Positions 53,700 to 64,000 of a DNA stretch of 64,000 bases are shown in pieces. The stretch lies in contig NC_135718.1 of the NCBI RefSeq assembly GCF_964656455.1, positions 127,263,093-127,327,092 on the forward strand. The letters run 5' to 3'. Both the position numbers and the translations under genes were made by a program. The notes below the pieces were generated by a model, which saw nothing but the letters and a program-made list of their open reading frames with translations, did no database searches and was not told where the DNA came from. Positions within the stretch are counted from its first letter, which is position 1. Each line of letters opens with the position of its first letter. Source of the stretch: Halichoerus grypus (Eukaryota > Chordata > Mammalia > Carnivora > Phocidae).

Positions 53700-55950
53700 T
53701 ATCAAAGGAATAATCTTACCCACGTCACGGGGCAGAGCTTTCCCTTAACTATTGTGGGAAGACATGTGTCCATTACATTCTCCATAGACTTCCCAAGAAG
53801 TTTGAGGGAGCAGAGGTCCTTTCCTGTGGTCACAGAACCAGTCTTTCCCCTTAAGCTTCTGTTTCCATTAATTAAGTCCGAACACATGTGCATCATATGT
53901 TCCAAGAGTTGTATGAACAGAGGCAGACATCTTGTCTTAGTGGGCCTTCGTTTGGGGAGGGAAGTGACAGGAGGAATATTTTCTTGGACTCTGGAAGGGA
54001 GACTTCCTGTCTTCCTCTATGCTTGGGTACCCTATTATTTCTCTACGACTTACTTTCCCTTTTGTAAATAAGAAGGTGCCATGTTTGTGGGGGGGAGGGG
54101 GGAGTGAGTGAAGGAACCCTTTAGAGAGTGAACGTTTACTTCTAGAGCAGTTTGAGGGGCTTTCTTCAGAACACCAATTGTAATTGGGATTAGGATTTTC
54201 ACATCACTGAAAACTAACTGCAAAACTCCCCCTCCCCACCAGCTGGGGGAACATGGACCAGGCTTGCAGTCTAAGGTTCTGATAATACCCCTGGGGCCCA
54301 GCAACTGTCTCCCAAAGAAGAAGAAGAACGTCCCAGATATCACCATGCCAACCTTCCCAATTTCCCCCAAATGGAAGGAAGAGACAGAGGTGGGTGTTGT
54401 AAAGCCAGGGAAACCAGGACACAGGCTGAGGAAGATCAGGTCAGAAAGCCAGTGAGAATTTGAATACAAAGAGCGCCCACCCTCCCTTGCCCACGCCCCT
54501 ACTCCTCCTGTGGTGGCCCTTGAGGGTTGGTGAGCAGCGGGACTCACTGGTGCAGGTTCCTGTGGTGGGAGAGGCAGACAAGAACTCTGGGGAGAGGCGG
54601 AAGAGAGATGTGTTTCCATCCTAATGGTTTTCTCATGTCCATGCCCATCTCTCCCCAACTTTTTGGAAAACCCGTTCTGCTCTTTCCCCCTTTGCTTTGG
54701 AGCCAGCTGTGAAGGCCTATAGCCCTGCCAGGCCTGTCACTGCGGAGTTGCTGCCTCTTTTGATTTCAGGATTTTGTGCCTTCGATGGGATAACTTCTGA
54801 GGTATTCTTGGGGGGCAACTGGAATGAACCTACCTGGCAGCTTAGCCAGGCCTTGGTTACAAGCAAGTCATGTTTATGTGATATTAAAAATAGATTGCAA
54901 ACAAATGTATCATTCTCTCTCTACTCTTGGCCCTTCGCCTCTGCCCTCACACCTCTGGGGGGCCCTCGAGACTTGATTTGCCCAGATTCCCTTTGACTCC
55001 CTAACTCCTTGCCTTAGGACACCTGCCCTCCCTATTCCAGGTTGTTCTAGGTTCTTCTCACCTTCTCTCCTCACCAGAAAGCGTGTCTCCGGCAGGAAAG
55101 CTGACAAAGCAATTAACAGCCTGGGCAGCTCATTAAATGCTAGAGCTGAGAGGTGCTAAATTTTCTCCAACTTGTCAAGGGCAACCGCCTGTAGGTCATT
55201 CAATAGGAAAGATCTGAGATTGGCCTTGCTGGGTGGGGAGCTTAGCCCCAGCGCCTGCAGTCCTGAACGAGTCACCCTCTTACCACCATGCCCCCCTACC
55301 CTGGCCTCCCCATGCCTCATGTAGTCACTTGTGAACATGCGATATGCTTAGCCTGCTCAGGTCTCTCCTTTAAGGATCCCATCTCCTGGCAGAACACCCA
55401 AGGCTGAGTTATTCCTGGGCAGAACCCAGGATGGGGTGGTACGGGGATAACCAGAGGGAAAAGGAGACGAAGTCCTCTCCTTGGGGGTTTCACAGAGACT
55501 GTGTTCAAACACGCAGAGGGAGAGAAGGGGGCACAAGAAAGACACACAGGCCCAGTCCTTGGCAAACTTGCTCACGTTTGTGTGATGCTAGGATGGCAGC
55601 GGTTGGCAGGGGAGGGCAGGAGGGATGGAGTCAAGAGGAATTAAGCAGGGAAGGTTTCTGGCAGAGAAGGACCTTCAAGCAGCTTTGAACAATGCTTGAC
55701 AGAAAGAAAGAGGTCCAGATTCAGGGCAGGTTAAGTGACCTCAAAACAAGGCTCAGAGGCAGCAGAGGGGGCCTTTGAGTGGAAGGACTAAAGTCCTTGG
55801 AGGTATTGGGGCTAGGATAAAATTACAGCACCACGGAAGTTTTCCTTCTCTAGATCAGACCTAGGAGAAGAATGAGCCAGAAAGGCTTCACATCTCAGGG
55901 AAGGACTTAGGATCACAAGACTACCTCACCTGGTGCCCGTTGGCCTAGTT
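53700..55950. other. Intergenic stretch, no gene recognised
   Basis: Unique sequence with moderate GC. A 202-residue open frame at 54658-54050 (minus) has no recognisable domain. No IGFN1 exon could be identified although that gene is expected on this side by synteny. Confidence 0.45.
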
Positions 55951-55957
55951 CCCGGGA

Positions 55958-55989
55958 TGTGTGTGTGGGTGTGTGCGCGCACACACACT
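55958..55989. repeat. GT/GC/AC alternating tract with palindrome
   Basis: (gt)n passing through gcgcgc into (ac)n; an 18-base perfect palindrome at 55969-55986 centres on gcgcgc. Confidence 0.9.
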
Positions 55990-56859
55990 CATGCGTGTTG
56001 GACAATCCAATGTATGGATTCTTCTGTGGGCGAGGCAGTGGAAGAAGCGAGTCAGGTGCACAGCTGCGCTGCAGGTGAGCTGTGTGTGAAGAATGAGGTG
56101 AGAGCGAGCCCATGAGCTCGTGGAGATGGCCACGGAGGACAGGGACCAGAAGTGATGACCCTGGCACCACGCGGAAGGATCACTAAATTAAAAGAAGACA
56201 GTATGGAATGTCAGACAGGAGAGGGGCAGTGCTGGACCTCTGGGGCCCCTACCCGGCAAACCCCTTTCTTGCCTTCTCCTCCAGATTCCCGCCACGGCTC
56301 CCTCCCTGGTTCTTCTGCACCTCTGCATGCTCCTCTCTCCTCCCTCACCTAGCCCCCCCCCACCCCACATCTCCATCCACCCCCATCCCCTTCCACCCTG
56401 CCCCGGGGCCACCAGGCTATAGATGGGGCAGACCTTCCACCTTGGCGCCCAGGGAGGAGCACAGCCCCCAGCTCCGTGGCTTGTGGGGTTCCTGCTGTGA
56501 AGTCCATCCCCACCTTGCCCCTGACCCCACGTCGCTGGTGGGCTGATCTCAGAGAAGCCATGTGTCCAGCCACGCAACTCTATCGGAAAGGTCCGTCTTT
56601 CTCCTTCCTCCTGACTCATTATCCCATCTCCCACTCCTTCTTTTTGGCCTAGTGATTCTTCAGGCTGCTGAGCGCATCCTTCTCCCCCATTCCTTCCCAC
56701 TGCCTCCATCATCTCCTCCAGTCTCCTCGGCTGGTGCCTGCAACCCCTCCCCGGCCTCAGAAGACTGCTGGGAGGCGCAGGGAGGGTGAGCAAGAGGTCA
56801 TCTGCTCAGGGGTACCACAGGCAAAGGTTGTCAAGGAGATGCCCCAGTATCCTCCACTC

Positions 56860-57010
56860 CTCCCTCAAATATTGTTGAACTGGGCTCAACACGGGAAATC
56901 CATCAATGAAGAAAATACACATATGATTCATGCTCCATAGAGCCTTCAGTCTAGTGGAACAATGCTTAAAAATAACTGTTCAAAGATATAATGATAAACT
57001 GTGACAAGTC
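56860..57010 (-). repeat. CR1-clade (L2/L3-type) LINE fragment
   Basis: caaatattgttgaactgggc and agagccttcagtctagtgg resemble the antisense 3' part seen at 39195. Weak. Confidence 0.35.
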
Positions 57011-57139
57011 AGGAGATCCTGCCGTTGCCACCTGCAGATGCATCCAGCATCTGACCACTGCCCACAGCCCGCCCCCCGCCACAAGAGCTCCAAGGCATCT
57101 TCATCTCACTAGCTAATTGTGGGGCCGCTTATCTGGTCT

Positions 57140-57385
57140 CCCTCCTTCCCCTCTTGTCTCCCTGCAGTCTGTTTCCAACCCAGCAGCCAGAGTGGTCCTT
57201 TCAACACATAAGCCAGATCTTGTGATCCCTCTGCCGAGAACACTGCAGAGGCCGCCCATCTGAGGGTAAAAGGCAAGTCATTACCATGGCCAATGGCCCT
57301 GTGTGATTGATGACCCCTTGCCTCTCTGATAAAATCTCCCACTTTCCCTCTGCTCAAGCCATTCCAGGCTGACAGCCTCCAGACC
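57140..57385 (+). repeat. L2 LINE fragment
   Basis: cagccagagtggtcctttca, atcttgtgatccctctgccg, aatggccctgtgtgattg: L2 3' coding end read forward, decayed. Confidence 0.55.
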
Positions 57386-57401
57386 ATAAAAGTGGTATTT
57401 A

Positions 57402-57604
57402 TTTTATTTTATTTTTCTAAGATTTTATTTACTTGACAGAGAGAGACACAGCGAGAGAGGGAACACAAGCAGGGGGAGTGGGAGAGGGAGAAGCAGACTC
57501 CCCGCCGAGCAAGGAGCCCGATGCGGGGCTCGATCCCAGGATCCCGGGACCATGACCCGAGCCAAAGGCAGACGCCCAGCGACTGAGCCACCCAGGCGCC
57601 CCCG
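57402..57604 (-). mobile_element. SINEC copy with target-site duplication
   Basis: Reverse copy with ttttatttacttgacagaga, agcagggggagtgggagagg, ccacccaggcgccccc. A perfect 15-base duplication taaaagtggtattta flanks it (57387-57401 and 57605-57619). Confidence 0.95.
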
Positions 57605-57654
57605 TAAAAGTGGTATTTAAACCTGGGTCTGTCTGATTCAAGAGTCCATGACCC

Positions 57655-57760
57655 CTCCACTAATAACATTATCATCCGTTTTTTACAAATGAGGAAACAG
57701 AGGTTCAATAAGTTTAAGACGAGGCTAGAGTCACATGACTAAGAAATGTGACTATCATTG
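57655..57760 (-). repeat. MIR SINE fragment
   Basis: ttacaaatgaggaaacagag, gttcaataagtttaagac: reverse MIR core. Confidence 0.5.
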
Positions 57761-57764
57761 CAAA

Positions 57765-59055
57765 TTGCATCTGTAATTATCTGCATAATTGCAAATCCAG
57801 GATAGACCCCCTACCACTTCTTGTGGGAGATCATAAGTGCCCACCAGTATAGACCAGGAAATAATATCATTGGCAATTCAAGTCACTTCCACCATACCAA
57901 ATTCCCCTCAATTTTTAGTTCTACGGAGCTGTGGGCTTGGTCCTTCAAGCCTAAAATCATTTTAAACTGATCTCAGAAAGTCAGCCAGGAAATGAAAAGT
58001 TTTCTTCCTTTAAATTATCACACTACCCACAATGTAGGGATAATTTTTTATCCCCATAATTTTTGTAAATAAAGAGGAGGGTGGCACCCAGGAAGTCTGA
58101 GATCATATCTTCTGCTCCAGAGCCTCCTTTGGAGAGGACCTCAGGGCCAAGTTCAGGAGAAGCCAGTGAAACCCTTCACTGTATGGTCAGTGGAATTGCT
58201 GTGTCCATAAGACAAGGGAACCCTGGAAACAACCAAGAGGTTCAGGGCACCATCTCCTACTCATGTGGGTCAGATAGCAACCACGCAAAGAGAAGAAATG
58301 GGCAAGAGGGTCCCAGAGAGCTTTCTCCAGGATAGAGATGAAACCCAGCATTACTATCTCCAGGATGGACACAAGACTGGACCAAGAAGGGACCTCAGGT
58401 CTTCAGGTTCCTGGTTCCGTGGAGTCACCATGCTGGTGCTCCATCAAGTGGTTCCTGATTGAGTTCCTCCAGGGGCACAAGTCAGTCACCAGGCAATAAA
58501 TCCCTCTTCCGCTTTAGGCATTACTGAGATCCAGCCGGCTCCTGTCAATCTCCCAGGAGCAAGCATCTAACAACCTAGGCTGACAGGTGGCCCCCTGGGA
58601 TATGGTCTATAGTGGAGACCAGGGACTTCCCCAGGGCATTTTCCAGAATTAACTGCAGGGAGGGTGGGAGGCATGAGAGCTTCAGGAAAAGGAAAGTGGA
58701 GACGTGCGGGGGAGGCACACACTCTGGGTTCTGAAGTCTCCTGAGACAGGCTGGGCTTTTAGAAGGAACAGCACCAAAAGGTGGCACTGAGCTAAACAAA
58801 CCAAACAGGTTTGTCACCTTTCCTCATGACTGGTATAATAGAATTCCTCTGGCGGAATTCCCTTTTCTTTTTTTCTTTTTCCCTCTTCTCTGTCTTCCTC
58901 CTTGCCTCTCTCCTGCCCTCCCTTTCTTTTTGTCCTTTCTGGTTCTACAGGAGGAAGTTCCACAGGGGGAATTGAACAGGGTTGCAGTCAGGCAGATCTG
59001 GATCTCTCTTGCTCTATAAATGGAGCGGCCCAAGTTTTGAGGGGCAAAGAGGCTT
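57765..59055. other. Intergenic stretch, unclassified
   Basis: 58081-58335 keeps an open frame of 84 codons, with AATAAA hexamers nearby (58068 and 58493). I recognise neither a protein family nor a repeat family. An old retroelement piece is possible. Confidence 0.4.
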
Positions 59056-59059
59056 GTCT

Positions 59060-59250
59060 GCCTGGCTCCATTCCCAGCCCTGCCACTGTGTTAGTTAAGG
59101 CTCACTCTGTGACCTAAACTCACTTTCCCTCTCAATGTCTCAGGTACCCTCTCTGCAAAATGGGGATAAGACCGTTGTGGGGTTAAAGGTGCCTGTAGGT
59201 GGAAGAGCCGGGGGTGGGGTCTGGCACTAAGTCCAGGCTCTTGGTTACTA
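59060..59250 (+). repeat. MIR SINE
   Basis: ccattcccagccctgccact, caatgtctcaggtaccct, ctgcaaaatggggataagac. Confidence 0.55.
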
Positions 59251-60144
59251 GCCTGGTGAAGGTCTTCATGTCCACCTGATTACTCCATCATTCACTGGAC
59301 TCCGACAGCAGCTCACACCTCCTGGAATGTCGAATTTAATCTCTGGAAAAGAAATCAAACATGTATCTGGAGCCAAGTTTGAGAAATTAAAAGGGGGGGA
59401 TCAACTGTGGGGAAAACATCTGGAAGAAGTCAAAGATTCGATGTTTATCTAAAACAATAAGATCTCACTCCACCCTGCCTGGGGACAAATGTCTTGTGTA
59501 ACAGCAAACAAACAATTTGTGTAAGCTAAGAATTCTTGTTCTCCCTTTATAGTGACTAATGTCCTCCTGCACTCAAAGGTTATTTCCTGTTGCTGTTCTA
59601 GTCTTCGAAAACAGTTAAGTATTTGATGGAGTTTTAACACTTTGCATCTCAAATTCCAGTTGGGTAGCTGAGCCCAATTGTTCTTTTTGAACCAAAACCA
59701 ATAAAGAGAAGTTAGTTCTGTCCGGAATTGGGCAGGAGATTAGCTTTGACGACTGTAAGAGTTTGGTAATGATGCGGGAAGGGCTGAGACAAGGACAAGT
59801 CACTCTGTTAATCCTACATCCTGACCCTCAGCGCTCAGCACCTAACCGTGAGGCTATGACCAACCCCGTTCCTAACAACCTGCTCGTACATTGGTGGCGT
59901 CATTCCCAGGGAGTCCCATTCCTGTTTTGAATCTCACTGTTCCCATTTTGGTTGGGGCCTCTCCCTTCCCTATCTTCCAGTTTTATTACACAGAACCAGG
60001 GTAGGCATCCTCTTCCTGTCTTTTAATCATTTGTTACACAGGAGTCTCCAGATCTGCCCACTTAAAATCAAGTAGTGGTGGGCAGGAGCTTGTCACTCCC
60101 CAGCTGGAGTCAGGTAAGTTATTTGTACATTCTCTGGCAGCGCT

Positions 60145-60340
60145 GGGGGGCATTCATTCAACAACGAATGCCAAGCACTGTTTTCAACTCAGTAAACAAA
60201 ACAGAATCTCTCTCATGCGGCTTCTATTTCAAATTGAGGAGAGAGCCAAGAAACAAATACATAGATTGGATCAACCCAGTATCAATAAATGTTAGCTTCT
60301 TTGCATCGAATAATCAGAGAAGAAGTTCGAACCAGTGACG
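60145..60340 (-). repeat. CR1-clade (L2/L3-type) LINE fragment
   Basis: attcattcaacaacgaatgc, gccaagcactgttttcaac, cagtaaacaaaacagaatct resemble the antisense 3' end of this family. Confidence 0.4.
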
Positions 60341-60344
60341 AGGA

Positions 60345-61295
60345 GTCAGCTCGGCAGAGACAACAGCCCGCACAAAGGCCTCGCTGCGATCCACAGTGGA
60401 AACAGTAAAAGCCATGAGATAATTAAATGACACAGTGACACCAAGCGCCTAGCTCAGTCGCGCATTGTGGCTGCTTCGCTCGGGCTGGTTTCCATCTCTG
60501 TCATGGAGAGCTGCGGTCAGAGCCAACCGCAACAACGACAGACGCCATTTATCGGTGACCTGACAGGGGAGACTAGGTCTCCCCAATCAGACGAGAGTCT
60601 CTGAGCTGGGCCTGTGCCTCGGCCACCATGGGGGAAGGCAGGATGAGCCCCCTGAGGGCAGGAACGGTGTCCCCTCCAGTCCCCAGGGGAGGGTCCTGTC
60701 CTCAGGGTTTCTTAAGCAGGAGACTGACAGGCACCTTTCCTCCCCATGGCTGCATCTTGCAAGGACTTGAAGTACCCAGCAGGTCCCAGCCTAGCTCCCT
60801 GCCCAGCCCTCAGCCAGGCCCCTGCCCGTGGTGTTCTGCTTTGGCATGTGGCCCCAGGGCCAAGCCACTGGTCGGGGATGGGGTTTCATCCTGAACTTTA
60901 CCACGAGCTGCACGTGGCCAGGCTGCTGGGAACTTGGGAAGTTGATGCCAGAGTAAGGACAGCTGATCTCAGGGAAGGCGCCATACTGCCCTTGGAACTT
61001 GAGGCAGGGGGATTGTGTCATAGGGTCTCATCCCCATGGTACTGGTCTCAGCTGGCCAGTGGGAGGGGAGGGTCCCGGGGACAAGTCATACCCCACCTGG
61101 GCCTCGATTTCCATCTTAGGCAAACCAGTCCACAAGACTGAGCTTTCCCTGGGTATGTATCCAGGCTTAGACACAGGGATTGGGAGTCCTTGTCCCTGTC
61201 CCTGTCCTTGGAAGCCCCTAGTCTGATGTGGGAGACACAGCCCCACTCTTAGGGAGTGCCAGGCTAATGGGGGAGATAGGTCCTGGCTTCAGGTT
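60345..61295. other. Intergenic stretch, no gene recognised
   Basis: GC-rich unique sequence; includes a ccctgt six-base run at about 61190-61207 (tccctgtccctgtccctgtc). No IGFN1 exon recognised. Confidence 0.45.
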
Positions 61296-61299
61296 TTTT

Positions 61300-61465
61300 T
61301 CCACTCCAATCTAACCAATACACAACACCCAAGAGCTCTCTCTAAAACACAAATATATTCTTTTTCTGCCTAAAAACCTCTCCTGGCTCCTCATGCACTC
61401 CAAAATAAACACCAAACTCCATTGCAAGGCACAAAAAGCACTCTACCACCTCCATGGGTATGAAG
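61300..61465 (+). repeat. L2 LINE fragment
   Basis: aaaacctctcctggctcctc, ccaaaataaacaccaaactc, cattgcaaggcacaaaaagc: L2 text just before the 3' UTR. Confidence 0.5.
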
Positions 61466-61869
61466 CCTGCAGGGCGGGGTGGGCCTTTTGGTGAAGGGCT
61501 CTTTCCTGCCCTGTCAAGGAATTTGACCTGTTCCTAAAGGCTCCTTCAAGGGTATGCTAAACTCATGCTTAGCCAGAACTTTCTTCTGCCTAAAGGGAAT
61601 GTTTCCTTGCAGGGTGGGATGGGGACAGCAAAGGGAGAGCTTCTGACCATCTCCCACCCTCTGAGGCTACGGGTTCAGGAAAAACTGCCCTGCAATCGAG
61701 CTGCCCTGGGAGCAGAGCCCTGTCTGGGGGCACAGTGGGTGTGCGGAAAGGTGTCATGGAAGGAGAGACACCCTCTGGCCTATGGGAAATTTCAGGGACT
61801 TGGAGGGACACAGAATTTCTGTCCCCAGCACAGGCCTGAGACATGAAAGCTGAGGTGAATTAATGTAGT

Positions 61870-62080
61870 CACATGCACATGTCACTCAATACGGGTATCA
61901 CAGGAGGGCAGGAAAGTCACCATTCTAGATGGTGTGGGGGAGAGGGGAGAGAATGGAGGACAGGTGCCAGCGAGTCTGAGTGGGAGAGGACAAGCCAGGA
62001 GGTCAGGCGGGAAGGGCTTTGGTTGGTAGAAAAGGCCTTGGACGCCATGAGGAGCTTAGATTTGGTGCAAGCAGGCTCCT
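61870..62080 (-). repeat. CR1-clade (L2/L3-type) LINE fragment
   Basis: ggccttggacgccatgagga followed by gcttagattt matches the antisense of the conserved C-terminal RT text; diverged. Confidence 0.4.
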
Positions 62081-63224
62081 TGCACAGCATGGAGTTTCCG
62101 CCAGGCCCAGCCCTGATGGAGTCTGCTTCTAGTACAAGAGTCTGATTCAGGCTGTCCTGTGGGGCTTCCAGGGCCAGTTCTAGAACTTGGGGCTTCCAGC
62201 CCGTCTACCCTAGGCTGCCTCATGTCCCAGCTCAAGATGGCTGGCTCCTCTACCCTGCTGCTGCTTCCCCAGCTCCTCACTGCCTTCTGGACTCAGTTTC
62301 TCCATCTGAGAAGAGGGAGTTCAGCTCTGTGTTCTCAGAGTTGCTCAGGGCAGCAATCCTACAGATAGCTGAGTGAGAATTCCAGGGGCATGCCCAGGTG
62401 GGGTCTCCAGTCCTCTCTGTCCCCTCTTCTGCCAGCATAAAGCCGCTTGCTGTGAGGCCCATGATTGTCAGGGGCACGTGGCGTGGACGCCAGGGAGCTC
62501 TTGGGAAAGATGGGAGGAGGGTGTCTTCTCCCCAGTCTGCTTGCCACCTCTTCCCACAATGGCTGTCACTGGCTGGGGCTGCCAAGGACACGGAGCTGGG
62601 CCGACTTGCTGAGAGCTGGGGGGACTGGTGAAGGGGTGACACAGAGTCCTTTCTGAACCCCACAGATTTTCCTCCCCACCTCCCCCCACCAGCTCCTGCC
62701 CTGGGCAGAGCCTACCCCGGGTGGTGGCAGGATGCTTCTTGAAGGGCTCCAACATTATCTCCCAATGAGTTTTCCACACGGTCATGGGAGAAACACTGAG
62801 GGGAATGAAAGGGATGCTCCTTTTATATTTTTTAAGCATGGCGTTCATTCCCAGATCATACTACTGGTAGAACACCAAGAATTAGCCGTTTTATCAACCC
62901 TGTAATAATTGGTAAAGAGCATGATTATATTGCATGGCACTTTGTGTCTATGGGTTAAATGTATTAAGTGGCTAAATATAAATATTTAAAATATAGTATT
63001 CATCTTTTAGCCCTGTTTTATTATTTCTTCCTTTAAGAAAACATACCAGAATTCTTAAAAATTGCAAATTGTTGGGCCCTTCTCAACTTCTGAGAGGCCC
63101 TGGTAGATCTTTTAGGATAGGGGGTTCATGGTCAAAAGAATACAGCCACGAAGGCTGCAGAATGTTAAATTATATCTAATTTTTCCAGTTCTGAATGGTT
63201 GGGCCAGGAGGCAGAAGTGTGATG

Positions 63225-63440
63225 GAGTCAGAGGGCCTGCTTGACATTCCTACTCAGTCATTTACTAGCTGTGTAACGGTGAGGCTGGCATGGAACCGTT
63301 CTTAGCCTCAGCTTACTTCTCTGTAAAATGGACATAATAAGTGTCTACTTCATAGCCTTGTTACGTGGCTAAAGAAGACGACCCACACGGTGTCACACAG
63401 TATCTCCGGACCCAGGATGTGCTGTAATTTGCTGTGATTC
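63225..63440 (+). repeat. MIR SINE
   Basis: tcatttactagctgtgtaac, tcttagcctcagcttact, ctctgtaaaatggacataat, catagccttgttacgtgg: forward MIR. Confidence 0.75.
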
Positions 63441-63649
63441 GATGAGAGCAGGCGAATGTCTCCATAAGATAGGCAGCTATATGAAAATGCAGCCTTAGAA
63501 AGCAGAGAGGGTTTGCCTCCTCAAGCAGGACTTTTCATTTACTTCCTCACCATCTGATTGACACCTCAAGGGAGCAGCCTTCTGGAATGACTTAGTAGTT
63601 GGGGCTTCTCCCCAATTCACTGCCTTTTGGCAGGTCATGTTCCTCTCCA

Positions 63650-63779
63650 TTAATGACTAGTAATCTGTGAATCTACCTCTGCCTCCCTCCTCTGCAGAGA
63701 CGGGCCCTGAGGCCCGGAAGAGGAGCCCATCTCTGGGATGGAGGGAGGCAGAGTAGATCCACAGATTACTAGTCGTTAA
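63650..63779. repeat. Long near-perfect inverted repeat (hairpin)
   Basis: Left arm 63650-63690 and right arm 63740-63779 are reverse complements with one one-base bulge, one T-G wobble and one A-C mismatch. Pairing continues more weakly inward (63691-63708 with 63722-63739), leaving a loop of about 13 bases. Both flanks look like parts of forward MIR sequence (gccttttggcaggtcatgtt before; gttaatgtatctaaagacct after). It may be a small palindromic transposon or a local inverted duplication. Confidence 0.85.
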
Positions 63780-64000
63780 GAATGCAGATGTAAGAGTTAA
63801 TGTATCTAAAGACCTAGGAGAATGTCTGACCCGTAGCAAGAGCTCTGTTTAAGAGTCAAGTGCTGTTGTTGTCATTGTGTTGTCGGTGTTAAATGCTCTC
63901 AAAGATTCTGTCCAGCTCTGATCTTCTGGGAGGTTCTACACTGCCCCAGTAGACTGATGCCCAGCATGGCCTAACCCCTTCTGGAAACTGGAGCAAGGAC

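Noticed and set aside
54264..54455. Possible IGFN1 first exon (Lys-rich peptide)
   Set aside because: The peptide does not resemble the IGFN1 N terminus as I remember it and lacks a convincing donor.
54050..54658. 202-residue minus frame
   Set aside because: No recognisable domain; contains low-complexity and poly-Phe from a run of A/G triplets; no splice or promoter support.
56188..56793. 201-residue minus frame
   Set aside because: Gly/Arg/Glu-rich from a C/T-rich strand; no family resemblance.

Overview
This window is nuclear DNA from a carnivoran mammal. The evidence is seven tRNA-Lys-derived SINEs of the carnivore SINEC type. The younger copies open with gggcgcctgggtggctcag and carry the pyrimidine-rich tail seen in arctoids (bears, seals, mustelids). 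Canid copies usually open with ggatccctgggtggcgcag and cat copies have a different tail, so an arctoid source is the best guess (inference from remembered repeat families). GC-rich isochore sequence, dense old MIR/L2 debris and a CpG-island promoter fit a gene-rich mammalian region.

The only protein-coding gene I can support is TMEM9 on the minus strand. Its five coding exons (36442-36377, 35281-35190, 29368-29260, 26866-26735, 18388-18236) join in frame with consensus splice sites to give 183 residues, the usual length. They encode a signal peptide, a Cys-rich lumenal domain with two N-glycosylation sequons, one membrane helix and a basic cytosolic tail. A non-coding first exon lies at about 36972-36995 under a CpG-island promoter with GC and CCAAT boxes. 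The 3' UTR runs left to a likely ATTAAA signal at 17400-17405. From human 1q32.1 synteny I would expect ASCL5 to the left and IGFN1 to the right; I could not recognise an exon of either.

Layout: 1-17.3 kb is intergenic and full of MIR, L2/CR1-clade LINE, an L1 3' end, a Tigger-like DNA transposon and one old SINE. 17.4-37.0 kb is TMEM9; its introns hold MIR/L2 remnants, one SINEC and several TAAT-rich stretches that look like non-coding conserved elements. 37-48.9 kb is repeat-rich (MLT1-like LTR inside an older LINE, two SINECs, an L1 with two nested SINEs, a reverse L1 fragment). 49.0-49.8 kb is a second, unassigned CpG island. 50-64 kb is intergenic with MIR, L2, a hAT-type element, one SINEC and, at 63650-63779, a strong near-perfect inverted repeat.

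No operon, CRISPR array, prophage or new multi-gene system is present. The most unusual items are the long hairpin near the right edge, the orphan CpG island, and the homeodomain-site cluster in TMEM9 intron 5. Repeat boundaries are read by eye and are approximate.
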